Source of the DNA: Theobroma cacao
Lineage: Eukaryota; Streptophyta; Magnoliopsida; Malvales; Malvaceae
Direction of reading: 5' to 3'
Assembly (NCBI RefSeq): GCF_000208745.1
Contig: NC_030850.1
Span: forward strand, 10,968,726 to 11,032,725
Length of the DNA stretch: 64,000 nt
Shown here: piece by piece, positions 13,804 to 30,460 of the stretch
Position numbering within the stretch: the first letter of the stretch is position 1
Layout of the letters: the number at the start of each line of letters is the position of its first letter
The notes under the pieces: generated by a model
The model's database searches: none
What the model was told of the DNA's origin: nothing
What the model saw: the letters and a program-made list of their open reading frames with translations, nothing else
Translations under genes and position numbers: made by a program

Positions 13804-13905
13804 TATTTAACATCATAATAAAAAAAAAAAAAAAAAAAAAAATATTCTTTTACATTTAAACATTTGACTTATTAATAAGTATAAGTATCATTTACTCAAA
13901 GACAA
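12160..13905. repeat. Large inverted repeat, arms of roughly 480 bp
   Basis: The left arm (about 12160-12640) and right arm (about 13390-13905) are reverse complements over most of their length. Shared landmarks include GAAAACCAAAATGAGCCCATTAAA (left, partly) against its complement near 13500, CTTCTAA...GACAAAATATTTCTTTCC, and AATTAATAAG...TTTAAGTGTAAAAGA. The ~750-bp spacer holds a third partial copy near 12660-12770 and the hairpin at 12796-12884. The right arm is expanded by an AT microsatellite and an A-run at 13780-13840. This looks like a foldback-type element or two inverted insertions of the repeat at 11430-12310. Confidence 0.65.
12796..12884. repeat. Near-perfect 33-bp hairpin with 23-nt loop
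   Basis: Arms 12796-12828 and 12852-12884 are complementary at 31 of 33 positions (the mismatches are two adjacent bases); the shared core is AAAGATTGAGAAAATACCA. The arms are far less decayed than the surrounding inverted repeat. It may be a young MITE core or a small-RNA precursor; no expression evidence is available. Confidence 0.7.
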
Positions 13906-13907
13906 AA

Positions 13908-15146
13908 CTATTTGGATACTTTGCCCAATAGAATAAATGGGGAATGAAAATAGAATAAGAAAAAAAATAATGAATATGTAGTTTGATTCATGAAATATAA
14001 TTGTCATGCTGAAATTATTTCAATATTTGATTAGTAAAAATAGTTTTGGAATTACAAAAATGATATATTTTTAAAGACTAAAATACCTTTTATTAAATTT
14101 AATTTAAAATATTTAATTTTTTGATAATTTATTAAAATATTAAAAAATTGTAATTAAACCTTTAATATGATTATTTATTTTATTTTTTCTCTATTTTAAT
14201 NNNTAAATACTTTATTAAATTATGATTTATAAAATATTTAATTTTTTGATAATTTATTAAAAATATTAAAAAATTGTAATTAAACCTTTAATATGATTAT
14301 TTATTTTATTTTTTCTCTATTTTAATTTTTTTAAATATTGAAAATATTAATAATTTATAATGAAAATTTTAATGATTCTTTATTTTATTTCCTTATCTTC
14401 ATTTTAAAATATTAAAAATTTATAATTTATAATTAAAAATATCTTTTAAATTTTTAATTAGAAATATCATTTTTTGTAATTTATAATTAAAACTTAATTT
14501 TTATTTTATTTTAATTTCATTTTTTTACCTTTATTGCTATTGGTTACTAGAGATGTGAGTGGCGTAACTGAGTACCAAATTTGATGCTTCCTTGTAATCA
14601 AATCTAGCTAAGAGCAACAGATTCGACACTTTTCACAATCAGATTTGGTCGTGAAGTGTTAGATCGATTAGTGCTTCCCGTGGCTAAATCTAGCCATAGA
14701 GCACCAGATTGATGTTTCCCATGATTGAATTTGGCTATGTAATGTCAGAATGGTGCTTTCCACGACTAGATCTCGACATGAAGGTGATCGGTCACCATCA
14801 CCCTCCACCGTCCTCCAATTGTGGAGGAAATTTAGGAAGAGAAGAAGAAAGGCAGATGAGGAAGAGATGGAGATAAAAAGAGTAAAATGAAGGCTTTTAT
14901 ATGTTAATGTTAGGTTTTGTTATGTATAGCATTGTAATTTGACAAAATAATTAAGGAACATTTTATTTACAAATTTTTTAGCCTATTTTGTGAGTCACGA
15001 AATAGCTATTATCAATGGAGGGTCGATAATAGTTATTCTAACTTCTCTCGAAATGATTATTTCATAAAATAACTTTTTGGTGAATCAAACAAAAAATATA
15101 ATAAAAAAATAGAGGGAATGGAATAACCATTTCCCCACACCAAACA
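13908..15146. mobile_element. Possible non-autonomous DNA transposon
   Basis: The outer parts are weakly inverted: the left has GAATAAATGGGGAATG and GTTTGATTCATGAAATA, and the right end reversed has GTTTGGTGTGGGGAAATGG and GTTTGATTCACC. The interior (about 14574-14790) holds four degenerate ~55-bp phrases with AATCTAGC and GCTTCCC. No transposase and no clear target duplication. Boundaries are approximate. Confidence 0.3.
14091..14345. other. Direct duplication flanking a 3-N gap (likely assembly artefact)
   Basis: About 110 bases ending at 14200 are repeated almost exactly from 14227 to 14326, with the run NNN at 14201-14203 between them. Identical sequence on both sides of a token-length gap is typical of contig ends that were not merged. 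Confidence 0.7.
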
Positions 15147-18100
15147 TACTATTACATTAGTAAAACCCATGACATGTCAACAAAGGACAAGGACATTTTA
15201 CAATTTTATCGAGCGAGGTTGCATCCTGTTGCTTTATTCTCGTTAGCCATACATTATTTATATTGTTTTTCTCTGAAGGAAGGTAAGAGTTCAGTCCCAG
15301 GGAAAGGGCTATGAATAGGGAGATAAGCTTTCTCAATATGCTCTCGGTATTTGTCTCATTTCTTGGGTTGATTATGAAGGTGCCATTTATTTAAATCAAG
15401 TGTTCAACACCACTCCAAGGAGTGAGATTCGACCGTACGGTTCCTTAACAAGGAAAGTCACATTGCAATCCTACATGCATTTTTCAATGGCCTCAAATCA
15501 TTTTGTAGGAAGTGAGGCGAACAGCATTGACAACATGAAGATTTAATTTCCGAGGGAGAGTACGAAGAGGATATTTCATGTGAGTGTTGTGCGGTTCCAC
15601 TTGAACTATACAAGCTTACAAAGCATATAATTATATGATATTGTCAGTGAAAAATGATGCATTTCTTAAATATAGTTTCTTTGTGATCTTGCATATTGGG
15701 AAAGGCAATGTTTAGGGAATTTAACTAAGCAAATTTATTGACCTTTTTAGCTTCAATTATCATTTTATTGACTTTTTTTTTATTATTTTTAAGTATGAGG
15801 CTCTTTCTTTTTTAAAATTAGGAATTATATTTAAGACTACAAAAATTTTAAATTGGATGTGCAAAAGACATGACATGTTATGATTATAGTGTATCTTTTG
15901 CCCCTTCAAATGATATCCTCTTCTTATTGAAATCATTGCCAAATGGTAATGGCGACGAATAAAGTATTATATCTTAAAAAATTTATGTATATATTTAGAC
16001 ATTAAAACGTAAAATTTAATTGAAGGCTAGTCATGTGAGAAACTAACTGCATCTTGAATAAGTTTTAATTGAAATTTTTAGTGATGATTTTATTATCATT
16101 TATTGAGTCTTAATTTATAATAGAAATTGGATTTTGCTTTAGCACCAATCAATGAATTTTGCTTTAGCAGAGAGATTCAAGCAGATTTAGTCAACTTGGA
16201 TAAATAGTCATGTGTTTAATATTTAGGAATATTCTTAAAAAAGGATGTGGATGTGAGAATTCTTTTTAAAACAAACTAGAGTATGTTTGTGCGATACATT
16301 CGTATAATATAGGTAAAACAATATTTACATTCTAATAATCATATGACCCTTATTGTATTTGTAAACAATCTAAGTAATTAAAAATAAACATTATGTTGAA
16401 AAAATTTATAAAAACCAACCTAAGCTATAAAGTAGCGGAAAAAATGATAAAGTTGAGATAAATTAACTACTAAAAAGTATTGAACAACATTATAATACTT
16501 TTTAAAAACTCATTAAATCCAAACAGGAGAAAAGGAAGAGCAAAAAAATTAGAAGCATAAAAACTTTACACGCAATCGTCCTTTCACTCCTGCAATACTC
16601 TTTTGAGAATCAAACAAACAGATAAATAAAAATAAAAAAATCATAATAAAATAAATAATAGATACAATCAATTAATAATAAAAAAATAAAACAATAATGT
16701 AAAATATTACTCAACAGTAAATAAATGAAAAACATTAACAATGTAGTTTATAAGTTGATATAAAGGATAAGTCAAGTGGTGAAACTGTCACGAATGAATT
16801 TTCAATCAAGTTAAAATATTCATATCTCTCTAATCACTCAAACATGAGGTCTTAAAAAACCATTAGAAAAGATAACTCAAAAACAAGGTCTTAAAAAATT
16901 ATTAAAAAAATCTTTTCATGACCTTCTCATTGATAATTATTGTAATATCGAAAAATCATCAAAATAATACTGATTTTAGACGAAAATTGAAAAAACTTAA
17001 ACTAAACTTAAATTTTTTTTGCAAAACTAGGCAAAACATAAGAGTCTCATAATGTTAAAACATAATCTTCCCTTACTGCTTGAATGGAAGGTAGTTTGTT
17101 TCAATTTCTAGTCTGAATTTGCTCCCTAAGGTTTTCTCTTCAAAAGAAACTGACTTCAAGACAGTTTTCTGCTTAAAAAAATTAACGTCAAGAGCATGTT
17201 GTGCGGCTGGGAGCCTGGGAGCAAATTTTATACTTTATGTACTGCTTTCAAATACATAATCATACTACAATTAATGCAAGATATGGAAAGAAGAGAACAC
17301 AATGTAAAGAGTTACCTAATCCTATCTTGTGCTGTCTTGTTTGTTGTTAACAAAGTTGAGGTGAACAGTTAAAGACTTTTTAATATTACTTTTGGCTGAT
17401 AGCTACCAGCAATGAGAATGGAGTAGCCTAGGGTGAATGGTTGATGTGGTTTGAATTTGTTCTCACTTCTCATTTATGTTTGAAAATTGGCCCATATTTA
17501 AACAAGTTTCTAATTGAAATTCAATTCAAATTCCTTTGCTTATTTCAATAAAAAAATATAAATAAATTAAATTGAACTAATTCACTATCTCTTTAGAATT
17601 AATTTGTTTACACCTTCATTATGCTCATTAATTATATTAGAACATGGCACACCCACTATCTAGGTGGATGAAAGAAAAGTTATGCTTGAGGGAAAGAAAA
17701 AAAAAGAAGCCTTTTGTAAGAGAAGATAGTTGCTTTAAAAGAAAAAATGACTAGGTATTTCTTAGGGAGAAGTAGGTAAATGTATTTTATGAGAAAAATG
17801 AAAAGATTTTAAATTCTTAATTTTATATTTGTTATTATTGATATGAAGTGATTTTTAAGTAATTTCAACAATTGAATTAGTGTCGCCTAATTCATGATAC
17901 CGGGATCAATAATTGACTATATCTAATATGAAACATAATAACAAATAAAATCTCACATCTATACTTGAGAAAGATTTATGCTTTCTCTATCTTGGTTGTG
18001 CATTATTAATTGTTCAAAATTAATGTGTCATTCAAAATTTTTTTTTATTTTTTAAAGATAAGGGTAATTTCGAAAAAATTTATAATCAATAAAAATCAAA

Positions 18101-18641
18101 ATTTAACTTAAATTTTTTTTAAACTATATACAAAATCAAAATAGGATACAATATACGAGAGGAATTAATATAAAATAACTATCCAAAATTTAAATTGATG
18201 CCATGTACTTGAGTTTGAGTTGTTTTGAATATTTAAATTTAGTTAGTATATTTTAGTCAATGTAAAGTTTGCTAGTGTCTTTTTTTTTCCCCTTATATCC
18301 TCCTATTAATTTTTACCTATAACTTTATGTTTACGATTATTTAAATTAATCTCCCTGGAGGTTAGTAATTTTTTGTGGAAGAAGGGGGCGGGTAGGCATT
18401 TTTTGAAGCGTGTGAGATAAGAAACATAACAACATAATGGTAAAAGAAAAGGGGAAAAAAGAAAGGTCGTACAAAAATAGGGGCGGAAGAAGCGCATATT
18501 CGAAGGCATAGACGCCCCTGACGGCTTTTGAAGGCCCTTCCTTTGCCTCGAGGGAAACTAGTAATCCAAATTCCAAATTATAATGAGACTGAAGAAATTA
18601 TAAAACTGTAAAAATTTTCTCTAAATTCCGAAACCTCCAAC
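15147..18641. other. Spacer upstream of CCT; no gene recognised
   Basis: A patch near 15200-15600 is low-copy in character with balanced composition, but no frame stays open and I recognise no family. 15950-18250 is AT-rich. The last ~60 bases (GC rising) should be the 5' UTR of CCT; no convincing TATA box was picked. Confidence 0.45.
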
Positions 18642-22581
<3,940 letters not shown>

Positions 22582-25500
22582 ACTTGTGTCTCCAAGCTTG
22601 CAGGTTCTGGTTTACTAGTTATGGGGTTCCGTAAAGTGCTACATTTTAGCTGTGGAATGTGTGATATGTTGATGCTATAGCTAAATCGAGCCAGGCTTTG
22701 AGTAGAAAGCTTTTTCTTTTGTAATTTGATCATCCATGTCTCTGTGTTAGCTAGAATCTTGTCCTCCATTTATACCTGAAAATGCTGTCCTGTTGGTGGT
22801 TTTGTTACTAAAATTTTCTCCATGGAGCTTCACTGTTATCTTATAAGTTGGTAAGATTCAAGGGCTTGTGCAACTTTTCAACTCACGTGTAGGATATGTA
22901 AGTTTTTCTATACATCTAGAACTGAGTTATATACAGAGATGTTTTACTTTATCGAGAGGCTAGCATCATTATATCTTTCTTTTCTGTTATTGTCTAATTT
23001 TCGTAGTTTGTATGTGTACTGGCTGAAGGTTCTTTAATGTATTTAGATGATGCTTTAAAATTCAGTTTCCGGATATTGGCTGAAGAATCAACCATGGCAT
23101 TTGCTGCTCTAAGAAATATGTGGTCTTTGTTAACATTTGACCTTATAAGACGTGGGATTTGGTGTGTAACTTGAAGGTCTGAGTTGTTATGTTTTGTCCA
23201 AGTGGTTGGTACGCACTAATTGGTGGTGTTTGGTTCCTACTTTTAAGTATGAACTTTTGAACCAGTCCAATGAGATTTTACTGTCTAGCTGCTCTGTGTT
23301 TAGCAAGCTTGATGACATTGGTGTGGGGTTGGGTTAATCCAGGTTTGATAACGACTCCTGCTAAGGACAGTGTTTCTTTTGGGGCATAAACCCATAATTT
23401 TACTAAGGGTGGGCCAATCTAGGTTTGAACGATAACTAGATCTATATTTGAGAATGTTAACTTTGCCATAAAAGTTTGATAGAAAAATCTAAGAAGCAGA
23501 TGATAAATTACACATTGAAAGATACTATCAAAGCTTACATGTCTCAAATATTGAAGCCTATAACAACTCTCAAGCAGTACTGACTTTTTCAAAGATTTCT
23601 CGAAGGAAATTATAAGAAAATTAAACTAATGAAGATAGTAATTCAATAGAAGATTTGTGAGCATGGTCCGAATGGACGGTTTTAAAGTTGAGATTGTAAA
23701 GTACAGATAGAAAATTAGTCATGTTTTAATAGGATTGTCTCTAAGAATAAGAATAATTCTACACTCGATGTTGACCCTATTGTCGTATAATTTTTTTTCA
23801 AAAGATAATAATTAAAATAAATAAAATTTTTATTATTGCAAATGCAAATTACAACTAAATAATACACCAAATTCATAAATACTATAAACAAATGTGCACA
23901 TCCACGTTATAATAATTTATTCATTTATTTATTGTTAATTACTTTTCTTACTTTGAAAGTCTTAATGATTTATTTAGTATTGTTGGTAGCTATTTTATTT
24001 ATTTTTTATTGGATATAAATGTTTTAAATAATTTTTTAGTTTTATTATCAAGATCTGTATAAAAACCACCATTAATGGTTCAAGTTTTACGATTTGCAAA
24101 TATTTAATTTATATCTATAGAGTGTTAGTTTATAATCGATTCAAAACTCTATTCTACATGTCTGGTCCTTAAGTCTAAGTTAGGTAAGTCTTTAGAATTA
24201 TAAATTATCCTAAAAAATATTGGTCTTAAAATATTTAGAATATCAATCATCTGGTAAGTTACATAATCATATTCACTTTGATTCAAATCTATAGGTTTAC
24301 AAGTGACCTTGGATTGTTGCTCACGCATAAGACCGATATTGATTAAAGTTTCATTTTATTGATATTTTGTAATTTGTAATTTGGCTTTTTTTTTTTCTAA
24401 CAAAATATGAATAAAACAAAAACAAAAACTAAAAAATAAATAAAAACCAAAAAACAACTTAAAAAAACAAAATTTAATATCTTATGTTACATTTCGCTTC
24501 ATATTTCAATCCACAGTTCCACAACATTTATATTCATGTATAGGATTTATCGTGGTCCTAGACAGAGCCACCAATGGAAAGGGCAGGAATATCATTAAAA
24601 GTCCTTGGGACTTTATCTAAACTTGCCATGTTTCCCACTCTATATGGATGTCTGCTTCTAGTACTAGGTTTTATCCGCTAGCTATTATGCACTGCACGAA
24701 AGGAAAGGAAAAAAACGAAAGGTCATGGAGCAAAGTCAAGTGGACCCCAGGGAATTATTCGAGTGATGACAATTGAAGCCACCATAACATAAGGTTATAC
24801 ATGACTGAAGTAGCTGTGAAAGTGGAAGTAGACGACGAGAACAAAAAGTGTAGTGCGTGGACACTTGGTCAATGTGATCTACTTTCAATCTTATCTCTAC
24901 ATTGATCCCACTGATCTTGCATTCATCCATGGCCTCAAAAGTTCGTCGTTGGGTTAATGAAAAGTGCAAAACAAAAGGGTTCCAATGACCATGGCACCAT
25001 CCTAACTCGTGCGCTTTATTAGTTTGTGTCGAGGTTAGTTTTGGAACCTCGTAAGTCTCACTTAGAAGGTGGAAGTATTGGAAGATGGGCAAGAAAGCTT
25101 GACCAGGAATAGGTGGGAGAGAAACTATATTTATCCTTTTTGATGTTGCGTTAGAGGTTGCAAAATGTGATTTCTTCTTATATAATAGTATTTTAAGTTA
25201 CTCTACTTTATATATATATATATATATAAAGAACCATACAATAAGTAAAGAATTTCAGTTACTTAGATTTGGCTTCCTACTGTCAAGTTCAAATATTTGA
25301 ATAGGTGACTTAAGCAGTTATGAGCTTAATGGAGTTTTTGTTCAATATATTTATATATGCTATATTTTAATCAATTTCAGCCTAAATTTATTTAGTTAAT
25401 CAAGTTGACATAGTTGAATTCTCGAGTTTATGGATTTGCCTTTGACTTTGAATATGACTCCCAAGTCGTACGCATATAAAGCTATACAACCTCTATCTAC

Positions 25501-26015
25501 ATTGTCTTTGTCACAATTTCTCTTTGCAATATAAATTAAAATTGAACATAATAAACATTTCGTCAATTAAAAATTGTCTTTACTGATTTATTTAAGGTAT
25601 AATTAAATATTTTTCTATGAGTTGACTAACACACTTTAAAACAAAACTCAGGGGGCCATCTGCATGCTGAGCTTGCGCCCACGTGTTTGGATGCCATAAT
25701 TATTAGTATTTATTCTTTATTTATCTTTTTAAAAGAGATTGATAAGCTTCTAAAATGAAAAGTTTGTGCTCCAAAGCTTTTCAGACCTTTACTACATATG
25801 AATAATTTTGTTCCAATAAATTTTTCTCTCAATAAAATTGATTGAATATATTAAGATTTTTAACACTTTTTATAGAAAATCTTCAATTAAGTGGTTTTGT
25901 ATAGTGAATTATCAAACGTATTGAAAAATTAAATCATTGAAAATCTTATAAGAACATACCTTTAATTTTTTTCTTTTAATAATAATTAAATCAATGTTGT
26001 TTTTCATATATATAC
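22582..26015. other. Spacer after CCT; no gene recognised
   Basis: The first few hundred bases are CCT 3' UTR and flank. A GC-richer patch at 24720-25110 has a 118-codon minus-strand open frame that resembles no family I know. The remainder is AT-rich, with a short TA microsatellite near 25211-25230. Confidence 0.5.
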
Positions 26016-26249
26016 TGTAACATCTCCCACTTTGATAATTGTTGTTTATGATTTGTATTATGATACTTGATGAGCTGAGAATTTGTATGTGAATATATGT
26101 GTTTAAGGATTCTTGAATGATGAAATGATATATTTTCGATGTGATTAAGACTTTGAACTATATGTTGATATGTTTCGGGTTTGAGTATTGGTTGATTTGG
26201 TACATGCTTGCTGCATTTTGATGTTTGGTAAAGTGGATATGAGTTGGGA

Positions 26250-26338
26250 GGTTTAGAGATAAAGTTGGAAGGCTGAAAATGTTAGAGTTTGGGGGTTTAG
26301 AGATAAAGTTGGAAGGCTGAAAATGTTAGAATTTGAGG
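26250..26338. repeat. 44-bp tandem duplication inside the solo LTR
   Basis: The phrase GTTTAGAGATAAAGTTGGAA plus GGCTGAAAATGTTAGA starts at 26251 and again at 26295, nearly identical, so the duplication is recent relative to the LTR. Confidence 0.85.
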
Positions 26339-28229
26339 TTCTGGATGTTATCTATTGGTTGATTTATCAAATTTATTGATAGATAGCAACTTGAGAGTAA
26401 TTAGAGGCATTTGATGTCAAATATATCGATAAATATCAACTCAAGAGAAATTTCAAGCATTCTGGATGCTATTTATAGATGATTTACAAAATCTATCAAT
26501 AAATATAAAGTAGAAGGCATTTTGGGTGTAATCTGTGTGCTATTTATCGATAAATGAGCCTATCTATCGATAGATGGAAAGAAAAAATTGTTAGAAATCA
26601 AGGCAATCTATCAATTGATGCACCTATCTTTCGATGGATGCATGTAATAGTGCAAAAATAAAAGCACTTTGAGCATTTCGCCCATTTAAAAAGTTTGGAG
26701 AATGGAAGGAGGCTCGTGGTCTGCCATTGAAATCCCAAGTTCCCCATTGATTTCGTATCACATTTGGAGTATTTTGAAGCTTGAAAATTCGTACTTGAGC
26801 TAAGATTTAGCTTCCTAACACTTGAACTATACTTTAATCGATTCAAAAATAAAATTTGGTTATGGTTTTAGCTCAAATGATTTTCCATTGGAGTTGCTGG
26901 AATATTGGTGTTTTCAAAGGTTTGAATTAACCACAAAGGTAAGATTCTAACTACCTTAGATCTTGGAACCTAGAGGAAAATGTGATTTAAGAGTTGGTAG
27001 TTAGACTTAGAATTTAGTTAAGTTGTGAAATGTTGGAAATACATTGAAGCTAAGAGTTTAGCCTTTGTATTCTCTTTAGGGGAAGTTTAAAGCTCCAAGA
27101 ATTGTTGTTGAGCTGGAATCCAACTAGAATTGAAGGTTATAAGCTATTGGTGAGTTGTAGTGTGGATAATTTTCAAGGGAGTGGGACATTTATTTAAAGA
27201 CTAAGGTTTGATGTATGAATATACACACGTACATTACTATGGCCTATGTTATAGCTATATGTTGCCAAGATGAACCTTACCTAAGCCAGTGGTTAATTGC
27301 GAGTTGTGTTTACAGCTAGATGAGTAATGAAAGTTGATTTCATTAGAAGGGTTCTTGAATGTCTATTTGTTTCGAATGAGCCACCTAGAGGTGATTGCGC
27401 TTGAATATAGTTGTATGTCGAGACTATGTTTGCTGCCTCGTTTATTGGTTTGCACAAGCTAATTATTTGATGCTCTTGTATCGCGAATATATGTGAATGT
27501 TATTGCCTATGTGTATTTAATGCTACTTGTGAAGTATGTACCTTGAACCGTGAAAGTTTATCAAATTATGTTCAATAGTTATGCATAGAAGATGCCAAAT
27601 GATCATGAAAATGATTATGCACATGTGATGGCAACACAAATGCTAACATTGACTAGTTCTGTCTGATGAATGTTTTTTGGACGATGATATGGTCTAGTTA
27701 AAAGGTATCACAGTCCTATGGTCTAGTTTACCATCGGTGGCCCCAGCCACGGACTTGTCTTGTTTTCTCAAGAAGACCTTTTTCTTGTGACCATATAGTT
27801 ACAGCTCTTGACTTTCGAAAGCTACGGATAAGCATGCACCACATTGGTACACTTAGATAAGTCTTAATGAATGTGGTGAGTATGTGATATATTTGAATTA
27901 CACCTAATGGAGGGTAAGTCGTTAAATTAGTATTTACGCACTTTAATGAGCCTTGATGGAATACTTTGCATATGCGTCTTATAATTGCATATCTTATATT
28001 ATTTTGATTTAAATGATTTACCTCTATTATGCTTGTTTGATTTCTGCCCACTCACTAAGTTATTAGAGATTCACCTCGATGTTTGTTGCCATGTGCAGAT
28101 AAGTAGCTTGTGGGGGTTCTATGTGGGAAGCGAGTGGTTAGTGTTTATTAGATAGATCGACACTTTTGGCATCTGGTAAGAAATCTTGATCTGCAAGTCC
28201 ACTTTGCTAGTTTTCGTATAAATGTTAGT

Positions 28230-28320
28230 TTTTTTTTTTAATTGGGGAAAAGAGGATTTGAACCTTACTCTATAGGTAGGGGAATCATGTACCAACCAAT
28301 GAGCTAAATGCTCGGGTGTA
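28230..28320 (-). mobile_element. Short tRNA-derived SINE nested in the solo LTR
   Basis: Read on the minus strand, it begins near CCCGAGCATTTAGCTC, has an RNA polymerase III A box (TAGCTCATTGGTTGG), a B box (GGTTCAAATCC) about 40 bases on, and ends in an A-tail (T-run at 28230-28239). It is bounded by GTATAAATGTTAGT at 28216-28229 and GTATAGATGTTAGT at 28321-28334, a 14-bp target duplication with one mismatch. The head, A-tail and duplication together show a retroposed SINE and not a working tRNA gene. Confidence 0.82.
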
Positions 28321-28808
28321 GTATAGATGTTAGTTGTTCTAGTTAATGGCATTGTGTTGCCACTATGATGTATAAACTATGATTTATTTTGTATGGGCTT
28401 GGACTCTCTATGTTTACCAGCATATGGCTTTTGTAGATAGTACATGGATGTACTCTTGATGGATTAAAGGGCAGCTTGTGAATGTTATGTTGAACTTATG
28501 ATATAAAATGTATTTTTTGGTTTGCGAGCTATGGAAATGTCTATTGGTTTGCCCGACCTATGTGAGGCTTACTCAGGACTCGCAAGCCTTGTTTGTGGGA
28601 CTCGTGTTCCAGTCATGACCCTTGGATTGGGTCATGACATATATTGTTGAAAGTATAAGGAAAAGACTCAATTAATTAAAACATTGACTTTTGATAATGT
28701 AAGCTAAATATGCTATTTAAATATAAAAATAAAGTAATAGTGTTGAATACATCAATTGATTTCTTCACTTGAATAATTTGCGAGTGAAGATAACAAGTTT
28801 ATTTTTTG

Positions 28809-28900
28809 GATAAAATACTCCCACCCCCTAGCTTTTAGGCATAATTTCGTACAGGTCCATTAGTATTAGAAATGGATAGTTCACCTTAAAAAATTATCTT
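28809..28900. repeat. MULE left terminal inverted repeat
   Basis: Matches the reverse complement of about 34030-34118, with shared blocks ATAAAATAC, CCCACCCC, CTTTTAGGCATA and a TCCATTA segment. Confidence 0.8.
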
Positions 28901-30460
28901 TCATTAGACAAAGAAATCCTACCATCAGTCTTGCCGTTGGCCTTCGTTTATTCGATAAAATCTATAACAATTTTGCCCATTTTTCAGTGTTTTTGCTAAA
29001 ACTAAGAAGTCTTTCAAACCAAAAGCTAAAACAGTAAACTTTTTGTTGAAATGTTATAGATTTCTTACTGATTTTTGGCACACCATAAAAGAAGAACTGA
29101 TGAAACTAATAAAGGAAAAAGATTATTTCAAGAACCATAAAGGATAAGCTAAAAATCCAGATTTTTTAGTGAAATGCTCAAGATTTTTTGCTAATTTTTG
29201 GCACTTCACAAAAGAAGAAATGAGGAAAGTAATGGAGGAAAATGAGTAAGAATTAGAGATGGATTCTGCCCTTCAAGCTTTTGTTGTTTGCAATCTTGTT
29301 GGAGAATTTTCATTTCAAAAACCATGGATGGATGTTATGGAGGAGTTAGTGGGTATGGTAGCTTAAAAAAAATAGAAACTCCAAATCATCTCTTACTCTT
29401 CTGTAACATCCATCTGTGGTTCTTGAATTGGTTCTCTTGAATTGATTCAAAGTAATTCAAAGTAGGGGTGAAGCTTGGGAAGAGATGAAAAGAAAATGAA
29501 GGTTGAAGGGAAAAGAAAATGAAAGTTAAAGGGCTTTTCGAATGGTGTTTGATAAAATGCCCCAAAGAGATGAGATGGGAAGAAAAAATAAAAAAAGTCT
29601 AAGGCTTTTAAATGTCATTTTGTTTGATAAAAGTTGTTGGAAGTTATTGAAATATTGAATGCAAAAGTTGTTGTAAGTTGTTGAAATATTGAATGGATAT
29701 AAAGATAGCCAAGCATATCAATAGCTTGAGTTTTTTGTCTTGCCAATTCACTTGAATTAATCATAATAGACTTGAACATAACAAATGTTATAAGAGTTAA
29801 TGAAAAAGGCTTTTTTTTTGTGAACAAGTAGTCTAATATTTGCATTGATTTACAATATATGTCTTGTACAATAATTGCATTAGGTCCCTTGTGCATATGA
29901 GGAGCATTATTTCCCCTAAACCTTTGTGCACATGAGGACCACAAGCTTTACAAAATAAAGCTTACAAAAAAATCTGGACCATTGCTAATGGGTCCAATAT
30001 CAAAGTCAAGAATCTTTTCTTAATTTCCAAGTAATGGTAGACAAAAAAAGATAAAAAGTTACAAAGCATCTATTCTTAACTTACCTTCCCTCTATCCATC
30101 CAAACACCACAAAAAAAACCTTAGAACCTTATACATATTAACATTCACATATCAACAACTTGAGAGACAATTGTTTGTGTCCTTCACGCACCATCAAAAT
30201 CCATTACCGAGCCAAAGGCAGTAGGGGTAACAAGGGCATTAGATATAGGAAATTGAGACCTCCTTGCACCACCATGGCAGGGACAGATTTAGCACCACCA
30301 CAAGCACCGCAATCGAGACCTGAAGTAGCAACATCAGGTTTTCTTTGCACATCGATAGGTTCTCTTGAGGTTTTTAATGCAGTAACTTTTAATGAAGACC
30401 TGTAGCTGCTCTTGATGAAAACCCAACAGTTATTGATGAAGACTTAGGGAAGGTATTTTT

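Larger units (their letters stand above)
26016..28639 (+). mobile_element. Solo LTR, about 2.6 kb
   Basis: It begins TGTAACATCTCCCAC and ends GGGTCATGACA, i.e. the TG...CA ends of an LTR. Flanking pentamers TATAC (26011-26015) and TATAT (28640-28644) agree at four of five positions, consistent with a mutated 5-bp target duplication. There is no internal region, primer site or polymerase, so it is most simply a solo LTR left by recombination. It contains ATCGATAAAT-type motifs at 26370-26640 and a nested SINE at 28230-28320. Strand follows TG...CA only. Confidence 0.68.

Noticed and set aside
24736..25092. 118-codon minus-strand frame
   Set aside because: No recognisable family, no splice-linked neighbours and no supporting context; not called as a gene.
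28250..28318. Functional tRNA gene
   Set aside because: A and B boxes are present, but the acceptor stem does not close, an A-tail follows and a 14-bp target duplication flanks it, so it is a SINE.
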